A stretch of DNA of 64,000 bases from Hyphomonadaceae bacterium BL14. GTDB lineage: Bacteria > Pseudomonadota > Alphaproteobacteria > Caulobacterales > Maricaulaceae. The notes under the pieces are model-generated. The model made no database searches, was not told where the DNA came from, and saw only the letters and a program-made list of their open reading frames with translations. How positions within the stretch are numbered: the stretch's first letter is position 1; the number at the start of each line of letters is the position of its first letter. The DNA is taken from positions 1,848,677 through 1,912,676 of the forward strand of contig CP091242.1 of the NCBI GenBank assembly GCA_027627705.1, given 5' to 3'. Below are positions 49,817 to 58,367 of the stretch, piece by piece. A program made the position numbers and the translations under genes.

Positions 49817-51156
49817 GCACTGCGTCCGTCCTCCAGCGCAGGCGGCGCACCGCCCTCCTCCGCCTCATCCTCACCGGCGGCGTCCAGCCAGCTGTCGCCC
49901 AGGCGTTTTTTGGTGCTGGCACCCAGCTTCCTGAGCGTCTCGGCCTGCGACACCAGATTGCCGCGCCCGTCCACCAGCTTCTTGCGCGCCTCCTCCCAGC
50001 TGCCACGCGCGCGGCTGATCTGGTCGCCCACCTTGTCAAGATCGGTAAGAAAGCCTTCGAACTTGTCGTAGAGCAGGCCGGCGCGCTGGGCGATGTCGCG
50101 GGCATTCTGATTTTGGCGGTCGATGGTCCACAGATTGTGGACCGTGCGCATGGCCATCATCAGCGTGGTAGGCGTGGCGATCATGACATCGCGCTCCCAG
50201 GCGAAGGCAGCCAGTTCGGGATCATTCTGCAAGGCCAGCGAGGCGGCACCCTCGAGCGGGATGAACATGAGGGTGAAACTGACGCCTTCGTAGAGCTGGG
50301 CATAATCCTTGTCCCCCAGCGAGCGGATATGGGCGCGCACCGATGCCAGATGGGCTTTCAGCGCCGCGCCGCGATCCTCGTCCGTCTCGGCGTTCACACA
50401 GCGCTCGAACGCCGTCAGGCTGACCTTGGAATCGATCACCAGGCGTTGATTGTTCGGCATGGCGACCACCACGTCCGGGCGCAGGCGCGCGCCGTCCGGG
50501 CCGGTCTCGCTGGTCTGGGTCTGGAACTCCGAACCCTCGCGCAGGCCGGCTTTTTCCAGAATGCTCGACAAGACCATCTCGCCCCAGTCGCCCTGGACTT
50601 TCGACTGTGAGCGCAGGGCGTTGGCCAGATTCTTGGCCTCGCTGGACATGGTGCGCGCATCCGCGTGCAGGGTCTGCACCAGCTGATGCAGGGCGGAACT
50701 CTGGCTCACGCGCTTTTCGGAATCCTCCACGACCTGTTTACGGAACCCGTCGAGCTGTTCGCGCAAGGGCTTGAGCATTTCGGTGAGGGTTGTCGTGCTG
50801 CGCGTGTGCAGCTCCTCCCCGCTGGCTTTGAGCACCTTGGCCGCCGTTGCTTCGAAGGCTTCTGACAAGGACTGGCGCGCTCTTTCCAGCTCGGCGAGCT
50901 TTTCGGCGTGATGGGCGCGCGCCGCCGTCATCTCCGCCTCCATCCGGGCAATCCGCTCGCGGGCTTCGGCAAGCTCGCTGCCACGCGCCTCGGCATCTGA
51001 GCGCCAGTCATCCCGTTCGGCGCGCACCTCGTCAAAGCGCGCCAGATCGACGCCCGCAGGCACTTGCGGCTTGCGCACCGCCAGCACGATCAGCACCGCC
51101 AGGATTGCCGCGACCCCGCCAAGATAGATCCAGGATTCCATAGCCAGTTGCATCAT
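49813..51156 (-). CDS. rmuC: DNA recombination protein RmuC
   Basis: 447-residue protein. An N-terminal membrane helix (about 9-27, LGGVAAILAVLIVLAV) is followed by a coiled coil (about 40-120) and the RmuC nuclease-like domain: QGDWGEMVLSSILEKAGLREGSEF, LRPDVVVAMPNNQRLVIDSKVSLTAFERC, LMFIPLEGAASLAL, VMIATPTTLMMAMRTVHNLW. RmuC limits DNA inversions and acts in recombination. The ORF starts MMQLAMESW; either of the first two Met codons or the one at residue 6 may be used. Convergent with flmG. Confidence 0.93.
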   Translation of the reverse strand: MMQLAMESWIYLGGVAAILAVLIVLAVRKPQVPAGVDLARFDEVRAERDDWRSDAEARGSELAEARERIARMEAEMTAARAHHAEKLAELERARQSLSEAFEATAAKVLKASGEELHTRSTTTLTEMLKPLREQLDGFRKQVVEDSEKRVSQSSALHQLVQTLHADARTMSSEAKNLANALRSQSKVQGDWGEMVLSSILEKAGLREGSEFQTQTSETGPDGARLRPDVVVAMPNNQRLVIDSKVSLTAFERCVNAETDEDRGAALKAHLASVRAHIRSLGDKDYAQLYEGVSFTLMFIPLEGAASLALQNDPELAAFAWERDVMIATPTTLMMAMRTVHNLWTIDRQNQNARDIAQRAGLLYDKFEGFLTDLDKVGDQISRARGSWEEARKKLVDGRGNLVSQAETLRKLGASTKKRLGDSWLDAAGEDEAEEGGAPPALEDGRSA

Positions 51157-51220
51157 GAACGCTGCCTCCTGTCCCGCTTATCGCGGCGGCACCGGATTCG
51201 CACAAGGGTGCAAGGCGCGA

Positions 51221-52015
51221 TCAGCTGGGGGTAAGCGCGATGATCCCGCACTGGCCGCCGAAGGCTCCCGCATGGCCGTCACGCGCGGCGCGGCGGCAGG
51301 AAAAAAAGCGCGCCTCATCCGCAAAGGTGCACAGGGGCAGGCGCGCAATCGCGTCCGTGCGCACGCCCGCAGCGGTCAGCTGCCGCGCGCAGGCTTCAGC
51401 CACATCCAGTCCCGCGCCGCCCTCTGCATCGCGTGGACCCGCCAGCGCCGCGTCCAGCGCGCCGAACTCGGCCTCAAACTGCGCAAGCACTTCAGGACCT
51501 ACCCGGTAATGGGGCCGCGACACGGCCGGCCCAATGGCAGCGCGCACCGCGCCGGCTTGAGTACCGTACGCCGCGCGCATCGCCGACAGTGCCGCGGGGA
51601 TGACGCGCGCAATGACGCCACGCCAGCCGGCATGGATCGCGGCAATCGCCCGGTGTTCGGGGTCATGCAGCAGAACCGGCGTGCAGTCGGCCGTCTGGGC
51701 GCACAGGGCCAGACCGGGCCGGTCGGTGATCAGGGCGTCGCCCTCGCCCGCCGACCAGGTGCCCTCCGGCTTGCGGTCCACGCGATGGACCACCGCACCG
51801 TGCACCTGATTGAGGAAGACCATCTCCACGCCGCCCAGCGCGCGCGCCACGCGGGCGCGGTTCTCTTCCACGCGTGCCTTGTCGTCGCCCCGCGACCACG
51901 ACAGGTTCAAGCTTGCATAGGGTCCTTCGCTGACCCCGCCGGTCCGGGTGGTGAAGGCGTGGATGATCCCTGGCCTGGCGAAACCCGGTGCGGCCAGCAA
52001 TTGCAGTGGGTCCAT
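51221..52015 (-). CDS. pgeF: Peptidoglycan editing factor PgeF (multicopper-oxidase-like YfiH)
   Basis: 264 residues. The YfiH/PgeF family removes wrongly incorporated L-Ser from peptidoglycan precursors; members also show purine nucleoside phosphorylase activity. Features: HAFTTRTGGVSEGPYASLNLS, FLNQVHGAVVH, ALCAQTADCTPVLLHD with the zinc-site cysteine, AIHAGWRGVIARV, and AIGPAVSRPHYRVGPEV. The start is ATG 52015 with AGGA upstream; a GTG one codon earlier is also open. It lies four bases after the selO stop on the same strand. Confidence 0.93.
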   Translation of the reverse strand: MDPLQLLAAPGFARPGIIHAFTTRTGGVSEGPYASLNLSWSRGDDKARVEENRARVARALGGVEMVFLNQVHGAVVHRVDRKPEGTWSAGEGDALITDRPGLALCAQTADCTPVLLHDPEHRAIAAIHAGWRGVIARVIPAALSAMRAAYGTQAGAVRAAIGPAVSRPHYRVGPEVLAQFEAEFGALDAALAGPRDAEGGAGLDVAEACARQLTAAGVRTDAIARLPLCTFADEARFFSCRRAARDGHAGAFGGQCGIIALTPS

Positions 52016-52019
52016 CACA

Positions 52020-53471
52020 TCAGTCCTGCAGGAATCCGGGCTTCAACAATCCAGACGCTTCTCGTCCCAGATCATAGCCTGCACGAGCCTGCGCGATCGC
52101 GTCCAGCATGGCCTCGAACGCGCTCCAGTCATCCTTTCCGGCTATCGGCGCCCACACGTCCTCCACCGCCTCGATCACCAGATGCACCGGCTCGGTCCGC
52201 GCGAAATAGGGATGCGCCAGGCGCTCGGGCCGTACTGGTTGCCGGGCGGCCAAGCCGTCGCGGACAGCTGCAAACGCGTCGGTGTTGTAAACCTCGGCCC
52301 GCGGGCTCGCCATGGCACGCGCCGGATCACCGCAGAACCAGTCGAAGAAGACCGCCTCGAAGGGCAGACGGGTGATCTTCATGGCATCGAGGAAGGCTGT
52401 GACAAACGCGCCGTCGGCCTCTTCGTCGAGCGGCTCCAGGCCCAGCCGGTGCAGGAAGGCCATGCGTACGGCGCGCTTGTAGTGATCCGGGAAACCCGAC
52501 AGCGCCTCGATCAGCGCCTCGCGCTCCGCGATCAGGCTGAGCGCGCCGCCCAGCTGCTGCAGGGCCCAAAATACAGATTCCGGTTGCCGGCCATAGGCAT
52601 AGAGCCCTGAATGATCGAAATAGGCGGCGGTGAAGCCCGGTTCAAAATACGGCAGGAAACGCCAGGGGCCATAGTCAAAGCTCTCGCCCGTCACCACGAG
52701 ATTGTCCGTGTTCAGAACACCATGAACAAAGCCCGCCGCCATCCACTGCGCCGCCAGCTGCGCCGACCGGCGGCAGGCCGCGTCCAGCAGGCCAACGCCC
52801 AGGCCGTCCGGATGTGCGGCCGCCTCGGGCACAAGGCTCTCCACCGCATAGGCCGCCAGCTCGCCCACCAGATCGGGGCGGTCGAAATAGGCATGGCGCT
52901 GGAAGGCGCCGAACCGCACATGGGAATGGGACAGGCGCGTCAGCACGGCCGAGCGCGTCGGCGAGGGTTCATCCCCGCGATGCAGGGCCTCTCCGGTCTC
53001 GAACACGCAGAACGCCTTGCTGGTATACACGCCCAGCGCCTCCAGCATGTCAGCTGCGAGCACCTCGCGCACCGCGCCTTTCAGGGTCAGCCGTCCGTCA
53101 CCGCTACGTGAATGAGGCGTCTGGCCCGATCCCTTGGTGGCGAAATCGAGAAGCCGGTCCTGACTGTCGCGCGCCTGCGCAAACAGGAAGCCCCGCCCGT
53201 CGCCGATCTGGGGGTTATAGGTGCGAAATTGATGGCCGTGATAGCGGAGCGCCAGCGGTGCAGACTGGTTGTCCGGCAGCGGTTCAAAGCGATGGAAATG
53301 ACGCTGGCGCGTCTTGGCGTCCAGCCCGTCCAGCCCCATCTCGCGGGCCCAGCGTTGGTTCCAGTAGCGCGGTGCCGCCTTGGGAAAATCGGCAGGCGCA
53401 ACCACGTCGGAAAAATCCGGCCCAAGAGCGGCGAAGCAAGGGTCAGGCCGATAGGCCGCAGGCAGGGTCAT
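52020..53471 (-). CDS. selO: Protein adenylyltransferase SelO (YdiU)
   Basis: 483-residue pseudokinase-fold enzyme that transfers AMP to protein Ser/Thr/Tyr and takes part in redox stress response. Characteristic segments: ALRYHGHQFRTYNPQIGDGRGFLFAQ, DFATKGSGQTPHSRSGDGRLTLKGAVREVL, SKAFCVFETGEA, RTSHSHVRFGAFQR-type loop (LSHSHVRFGAFQRHA), FVHGVLNTDNLVVTGESFDYGPW (active-site Asn/Asp), and GRQPESVFWALQQLGGAL. The length is normal. As in other bacteria there is no C-terminal selenocysteine. In line with pgeF. Confidence 0.95.
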   Translation of the reverse strand: MTLPAAYRPDPCFAALGPDFSDVVAPADFPKAAPRYWNQRWAREMGLDGLDAKTRQRHFHRFEPLPDNQSAPLALRYHGHQFRTYNPQIGDGRGFLFAQARDSQDRLLDFATKGSGQTPHSRSGDGRLTLKGAVREVLAADMLEALGVYTSKAFCVFETGEALHRGDEPSPTRSAVLTRLSHSHVRFGAFQRHAYFDRPDLVGELAAYAVESLVPEAAAHPDGLGVGLLDAACRRSAQLAAQWMAAGFVHGVLNTDNLVVTGESFDYGPWRFLPYFEPGFTAAYFDHSGLYAYGRQPESVFWALQQLGGALSLIAEREALIEALSGFPDHYKRAVRMAFLHRLGLEPLDEEADGAFVTAFLDAMKITRLPFEAVFFDWFCGDPARAMASPRAEVYNTDAFAAVRDGLAARQPVRPERLAHPYFARTEPVHLVIEAVEDVWAPIAGKDDWSAFEAMLDAIAQARAGYDLGREASGLLKPGFLQD

Positions 53472-53529
53472 GACCGTTCAGCTAACGTCCACTCGCCCGA
53501 GATGCAAGCAGGGCAGGCCGGATGCACGC

Positions 53530-54450
53530 TCACGCATACGCCTTCGCCAGCGCCTTGGCGGCATGCTCGATCGCCGGAATACAGGCCGGTGCCAGGCGCG
53601 ACATGTTCAGAAATCCGTGCGGCGAGGCGTTCCAGAGCTTGAACGTCACAGGTACGCCACTGGCCGCCAGCCGCTCGGAATAGGCGCGGTCCTCATCCAT
53701 TAGCGGATCAAACTCGGCGGCCAGAATATAGGTCGGTGCCACGCCCGACAGATCGTTCTCGAACAAAGGCGACGCGCGCAGGTCCGCAGCATCAGCGCCG
53801 GCGAGATAGACTTTCACAATATCTTCCAGCAGGCGCACCGACAGGATCGGTCCTTCCTGCCAGCGCGGCCGGGCTTTCTTCACCTCGGCCAGTTGCAGAA
53901 GCGGATAGATCAGCAGCTGAAACGCCAGGCGGCCGCGCGCGTATTGCGCCAGCCCTGCTGCCAGATTGCCGCCGGCGGAGTCGCCGCCGACCGACAGCCT
54001 GCCGGCATCAAATCCGTAGTCTGACAACGCCCCTTCGAGGGCGGCGTCCAGCACCGCGCGCGCATCGTCCACGGCTGCCGGGAAGGGGTGCTCGGGTGCC
54101 AGCCGGTAAGCGACCGAGCAGACCGGCACCCCGGACACCGCCGCCAGCCGCTGACACAGGGCATTATGGCTGTCCAGCCCGCCGACCATGAAGCCGCCGC
54201 CGTGAAAGAACACAAGGCCCGCGCCCTCAACAGCCCGGTATGGCCGGTAGATTCGCGCACCCAGATCTCCCTGTGCGCCGGGCAGGGTGATGTCGTCACA
54301 ATGCTCCACCGGGGGCGGCGGCACGTCGAGCAGATCGCGTGCGCCCGCCAGCGCGTCGCGCATGGCCTGGGTGGTGCGCTGGGTGCTGAACAGTTCCGCG
54401 ATCCCGGACTGCTCCATCCACTTCTCAACGGTGTTCTGATCTCGGCTCAT
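53530..54450 (-). CDS. Alpha/beta hydrolase, HSL family esterase
   Basis: 306-residue serine hydrolase of the hormone-sensitive lipase family (bacterial family IV). Oxyanion-hole motif GLVFFHGGGFMVGGLDSH near residue 80; nucleophile elbow SVGGDSAGGNLAAGLAQYA near 155; Asp in AAEFDPLMDEDRAYSERL; His in NASPHGFLNMSRL. YRLAPEHPFPAAVDDA is also diagnostic. No signal peptide, so likely cytoplasmic, acting on short-chain esters. Solitary gene; no pathway neighbour. Confidence 0.93.
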   Translation of the reverse strand: MSRDQNTVEKWMEQSGIAELFSTQRTTQAMRDALAGARDLLDVPPPPVEHCDDITLPGAQGDLGARIYRPYRAVEGAGLVFFHGGGFMVGGLDSHNALCQRLAAVSGVPVCSVAYRLAPEHPFPAAVDDARAVLDAALEGALSDYGFDAGRLSVGGDSAGGNLAAGLAQYARGRLAFQLLIYPLLQLAEVKKARPRWQEGPILSVRLLEDIVKVYLAGADAADLRASPLFENDLSGVAPTYILAAEFDPLMDEDRAYSERLAASGVPVTFKLWNASPHGFLNMSRLAPACIPAIEHAAKALAKAYA

Positions 54451-54554
54451 CTGGGCTGCAGGCTCCGGGCGGGAGACGGGTCTTGTGCAATTGCAATATC
54501 ACACCGGACCATGACCGGAATACGATCATGGATCACCTCTTCATCCCTCCAAAC

Positions 54555-54788
54555 TCAGTGCAGGCGCACCGGCTGGCTGCGCAGGATCCGGCCCGACAGC
54601 GCATCCTCGATTTCCGAGCGCAAGGCACGCCATGCATCAGCGCATTCCGCCTCGCCCTGATTGTCCATTTCCCACACCGCCTGATCGGCGTAGCCCAGCG
54701 CCTGGGCGCCGTGGCGCTCCACCAGGGTGAAGGCGATCATCCGGATATCCTGGGGCGTGATGCGGGATGGGCGGGCGGCGGCGGGCAT
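54555..54788 (-). CDS. Small protein of unknown function
   Basis: 77 residues, not recognised. Predicted helical (ITPQDIRMIAFTLVERHGAQALGYADQAVWEMDNQGEAECADAW and then RALRSEIEDALSG), without membrane segment or signal peptide. GGAG lies nine bases before the ATG, and codon choice matches the neighbouring genes. The pattern of a helix pair with conserved HG and W resembles small uncharacterised alphaproteobacterial proteins. It lies 104 bases before the start of the esterase on the same strand. The 160 bases upstream contain no gene. Confidence 0.6.
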   Translation of the reverse strand: MPAAARPSRITPQDIRMIAFTLVERHGAQALGYADQAVWEMDNQGEAECADAWRALRSEIEDALSGRILRSQPVRLH

Positions 54789-54948
54789 GGATGAGCTCTC
54801 CAGTCATGAAACCTGCCGACCGAAGTGCAAGCCGCCTGCCAGAGTGAGCGCATTTGATTTCAATGCTTTAGCTGAGATGTCAGCCAGCTGCGCCGAGTCA
54901 TCCCTGCCGGGAGGCGTGTTTTGCCGGGCACCGGATTGGCCGCGCGTG

Positions 54949-55506
54949 CTAGCCCGGCCTGTATCCACCCGATTTGAGCCAGGTGGCTTCTTCAGGCGTG
55001 TCGGTACGCCCCAGTACCGCGTTACGATAGGGGAAGCGGCCAAACGTCGCGATGATGTCGCGGTGAGCCACAGCATGGCGCAGCGTATCGTTTCCGGAGG
55101 GCAAACGCTCGGCGCACAGGTGCACGCACAGATCCTGATCGTCCAGCGATTCCGAATGCATGAAGGGCATATAGGTGAAGACGCGGCGGTCGGCGGCCAG
55201 CACCATGTCATGACCGGCGTCCAGCATGATCCGCGCCGCCTCGAGGCCCAGCGCATCCAGCGAGAAGGCGGCGTTGGAGCCGCGCCAGATATTGCGGGGA
55301 AACTGGTCGAGCACGAGGACCAGCGCCAGCGCGCTGTCGGCCTGCGCCATCCAGGGATGGCCGTCCACCGTGCGCACGGTGCGATAATCGTGGGCGAGCC
55401 TGCCAAAGCGACGGCGCACATCAGCGTCAAACGCCGGCCCGCCGCCGAACCAGCGCTTCGGCCCGGCCTCGTCGAACCAGAATGTGAGGATCGCCCCGGG
55501 CGTCAC
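54949..55506 (-). CDS. DUF924 family protein
   Basis: 185 residues. Matches DUF924 (YbeD-like TPR-fold, unknown function): ILTFWFDEAGPKRWFGGGPAFDADVRRRFG at the start, ALALVLVLDQFPRNIWRGSNAAFSLD in the middle, then FTYMPFMHSESLDDQDLCVHL and HRDIIATFGRFPYRNAVLGR. It overlaps the acyl-CoA synthetase end by four bases on the same strand, so the two are translationally coupled, though a functional link is not known. Confidence 0.9.
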   Translation of the reverse strand: MTPGAILTFWFDEAGPKRWFGGGPAFDADVRRRFGRLAHDYRTVRTVDGHPWMAQADSALALVLVLDQFPRNIWRGSNAAFSLDALGLEAARIMLDAGHDMVLAADRRVFTYMPFMHSESLDDQDLCVHLCAERLPSGNDTLRHAVAHRDIIATFGRFPYRNAVLGRTDTPEEATWLKSGGYRPG

Positions 55507-57317
55507 ACCCGCCGCTCCCCGCTTTCGATCTGCCGGCGGATGTCAGGTGTCAGGGGCACGTAGCGCCCGGCCTCGGCATCATCGAAAAAGACCGGATCGG
55601 TGATGGCCTGCGGATCCCAGCCTTCTTTCACCAGATCGGTCTTTTTCAGCTTGAACGTACCGGTGGTGTGCATTTCCGGTGTTTCCTTGTGCAGCCGGAT
55701 GAAAAGCGGGCGGGCATAGGCGGCCAGCTCGCGGTGCACGTGGGCATGCAGGGCGTCCAGATCGAAACCGTCGGCTACGATCAGTGCGGCCATGCCGGCG
55801 CGTCCGGGATAGCCCTCCACCTCCACGCCATAGACATTGGCCTGCACCACATTCGGGTGCACACCCAGCACTTCGGCCACCTCGTTGGTGGACACGTTTT
55901 CGGCGCGCCAGCGGAACGTGTCACCGATCCGGTCGATGAAATAGTAATAGCCTTGCTTGTCTGCCTTCATCAGATCCCCGGTGCGGAAATACCGGTCGCC
56001 CTCGGCGAACACGCCGGTGAGTACTTTCTTCTTCGTCGCCTCATCATCCTCGTAGCCATCAAACCGGTAGCGCGCATCATCATGGCGAATCTCGCCAATG
56101 GCCTCGCCCACCTCGCCGGGCTGACAGGGGATGCAGCGCCCGGCAGCACTGCGAACCGGCTCTTCCTTCTCCACGTCAAAGCGCACCAGCTGGATGTTGA
56201 ATCGCTTCTTCAGAAGCGGCGGCACCCGGCCGATGGCACCGGGCTTTGAATCCAGATTGAGCAGGCCGACATTGCCTTCGGTGGCACCGTAGAACTCAAG
56301 AATACGCGGAATACCCGAACGCTCTACAAAGCGCGGCCAGACATCGGGGCGTAGCCCGTTGCCGATGGCCACGCGGATCTTGTGCTTCTTCTCCTCCGGT
56401 GACGGATCGGCGGCGACCAGAAACCGGCACAGCTCGCCGACATACATGAACATTGTGGCTTTGGTCTCGGCCGCATCGGCCCAGAACCGGCTGGCGGAAA
56501 ACTTGCGCCGCACGATCACCGCGCCGCCAAACGACAGGCCCGCGCCGACCCCGCACAGCCCGCCCGTAGCGTGATACATGGGCAGAACCATCATCATCCG
56601 GTCGGTCTTCTTCGCCTTCGCCGCCACGCCGAACACCTGCAGATAGTAAAGCGCGCGGGTGTGGGCCACGATCGCCGCCTTGGGCAGGCCGGTGGTGCCC
56701 GAGGTGTACATTTTCAGGCACGCGTCCTTGGCGCGCAGATGCGCCCGTCGCGACCGGTCCGGACGGGCAGCGGACACCGCGACCAGCGCCGCATCAAAAT
56801 CGGCCGAGCCGGCAATCTCGCCCTGCGCGCCGTCACTGACCCAGACCTTTGTCTTGCCGTCCAGCGCGTCGCGCGCCGTCAGATACTGGCCTGCCAGCGC
56901 GCCCTCGACGATCAGGTGGTCCGCGCCCGCGATGGTCACGCCATGAGCCAGCGCCTGGCCCTGCACCTGGTTATTGAGCAGGGCGGCGATGACACCCACC
57001 TTGGTCAACCCGTACCAGGCCGCCACATATTCCCACCGGTTGCCCATATACAGCGCCACCGTGCCGCCCGGCTCGACGCCCGTCTCCACAGCCCAGTTGG
57101 CCACCCGGTTCGCATAGGCGTCAAACTCGGCATAGGTGATCTGGCGATTGTCCTCATCCAGAAAGGCGGTCCGGCTGGCGTGGGCATCCACACTCGCCTC
57201 AAGAAGGTCGGGGGTCAGGGTTTCCGAATCCGGCGTGATGGAGCCCAGCGCGCCCAAGAGGCGGCGCAATTCGGTGATGTAGAACAATTCGCGGCGGATC
57301 GCCGTGATCAGACCCAT
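55503..57317 (-). CDS. Long-chain acyl-CoA synthetase, FATP/VLCS type
   Basis: 604-residue AMP-forming ligase that activates fatty acids to CoA thioesters. AMP-binding motif KMYTSGTTGLPKAAIVAH (about 207-224), LEFYGATEGNVGLLNL (about 344-359), the FATP-type segment YFRTGDLMKADKQGYYYFIDRIGDTFRWRAENVSTNEVAEVL, and a C-terminal TTGTFKLKKTDLVKEGWD with the catalytic lysine. A weakly hydrophobic N-terminus (FYITELRRLLGALG) may bind the membrane. FATP relatives handle long or very long chains, also bile-acid-like or exogenous fatty acids. Coupled to a DUF924 gene. Confidence 0.92.
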   Translation of the reverse strand: MGLITAIRRELFYITELRRLLGALGSITPDSETLTPDLLEASVDAHASRTAFLDEDNRQITYAEFDAYANRVANWAVETGVEPGGTVALYMGNRWEYVAAWYGLTKVGVIAALLNNQVQGQALAHGVTIAGADHLIVEGALAGQYLTARDALDGKTKVWVSDGAQGEIAGSADFDAALVAVSAARPDRSRRAHLRAKDACLKMYTSGTTGLPKAAIVAHTRALYYLQVFGVAAKAKKTDRMMMVLPMYHATGGLCGVGAGLSFGGAVIVRRKFSASRFWADAAETKATMFMYVGELCRFLVAADPSPEEKKHKIRVAIGNGLRPDVWPRFVERSGIPRILEFYGATEGNVGLLNLDSKPGAIGRVPPLLKKRFNIQLVRFDVEKEEPVRSAAGRCIPCQPGEVGEAIGEIRHDDARYRFDGYEDDEATKKKVLTGVFAEGDRYFRTGDLMKADKQGYYYFIDRIGDTFRWRAENVSTNEVAEVLGVHPNVVQANVYGVEVEGYPGRAGMAALIVADGFDLDALHAHVHRELAAYARPLFIRLHKETPEMHTTGTFKLKKTDLVKEGWDPQAITDPVFFDDAEAGRYVPLTPDIRRQIESGERRV

Positions 57318-57464
57318 GATTTATCCCTCCCGGAGCGCGGCGCGCTCTGCCGGCGCGTGCTTTGACGGGACAGTACGGCGAGGGTGGCGGGGGTCAAGAA
57401 CGCCGCGGCACCCTGAGCGCAGCGTGCGCGCACAGCATTTTATTGAACATGGTCAGTGAGCCTG

Positions 57465-57479
57465 TGCATAATTTATACA
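57465..57479. promoter_or_regulatory. Candidate operator (inverted repeat) upstream of the XRE regulator
   Basis: TGCATAA-T-TTATACA, an inverted repeat with six of seven matching positions, in a locally AT-rich stretch 74 bases before the XRE gene. It could be an autoregulatory site. The 235-base gap (57318-57552) contains no gene. Confidence 0.35.
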
Positions 57480-57552
57480 TGGCAAACCCATTCCTGCTAG
57501 GGTTATGCCGTAGTCTTTTATGGCTCATCTCTAAAAAGGGCTTTCAGGATCA

Positions 57553-58209
57553 ATGGACTGGGGCAATGAATTGCGGGCCTTCCGCGCGCGCAACAATCTC
57601 AAGCAAGCGGCCGCCGCCGACCTTCTCGGGGTGAGCCAGGCCTATATCTCGCGCCTGGAGGGCGGCGTGCAGCGCCCGTCAAACGCGGTCGAAGCGCGCC
57701 TGCGCGCCATTCTGACAGCACCCGAACACCGCCCCGTCTTCGATTCCTTCAAAGCCGTCGTCGAGTATTCCCCGCACGTGATGTATCTGCTCAGCCTGCG
57801 CGACGGCGCCCTTTGGGTGGAAGCGGCCAGCGATGCGGCGCTCGCACTCAGCGGCGCGCTGGCACCGGGTGCCCCGGCACTGGAAGTTGGCGCTGCCCTG
57901 GATCCGGGTGGTACCCCCGAGGTGTGCGCCGGCGTCAACACGCTGATAGAAAGAGGCGGTTTTGAAGGCCGCCTGACGCTGATGGATGTGGTTTGGTCCG
58001 CGCATGCCCGCGCCACAGCCGAACCGCTGCATTTCCGTAGCACACTGGTCCCGGTCCGCGACGAGCTCGGGCGCTGGTTCATCCACGGCACGACACAGCC
58101 GGTGACCGGCGAGGAGCTGAAGCGTCTGACCAAGCTCTGGAAGGGTCCCGTCGGTGTTCAGCGCTTCGGCGAGGACCAGCGCCCGCGGGCGCCCGTCCTG
58201 GTGGACTGA
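57553..58209 (+). CDS. XRE-family transcriptional regulator with C-terminal PAS-like domain
   Basis: 218 residues. The helix-turn-helix occupies residues 5-55 (NELRAFRARNNLKQAAAADLLGVSQAYISRLEGG). The C-terminal part (about 65-190) is a PAS-like sensory fold (VVEYSPHVMYLLSLRDGALWVEAAS, LHFRSTLVPVRDELGRWFIHGTTQPV). This lay-out fits a DNA-binding sensor of a small ligand or redox state. It is 158 bases upstream of cydDC on the same strand and may regulate it; this is inference from position. Confidence 0.87.
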   Translation: MDWGNELRAFRARNNLKQAAAADLLGVSQAYISRLEGGVQRPSNAVEARLRAILTAPEHRPVFDSFKAVVEYSPHVMYLLSLRDGALWVEAASDAALALSGALAPGAPALEVGAALDPGGTPEVCAGVNTLIERGGFEGRLTLMDVVWSAHARATAEPLHFRSTLVPVRDELGRWFIHGTTQPVTGEELKRLTKLWKGPVGVQRFGEDQRPRAPVLVD

Positions 58210-58367
58210 CCGGACCGTTTTCCTCCTCCTCGGCCGGTCGGCCGCGTGACATTTTCCCACGCCCTGCCTGCAAGGGCTTGGCACCCGGCGGTGCATTTCG
58301 TTTATACCGCCTCTTTCGTGATCGCCGCGCGCTCCCCGCCCGGCGCGCAATCGAGGCGCGAAGGCGC

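Noticed and set aside
57362..57634. A 90-codon frame overlapping the start of the XRE gene
   Set aside because: No ribosome site or similarity, and it runs through the probable promoter and into the XRE gene in another frame.
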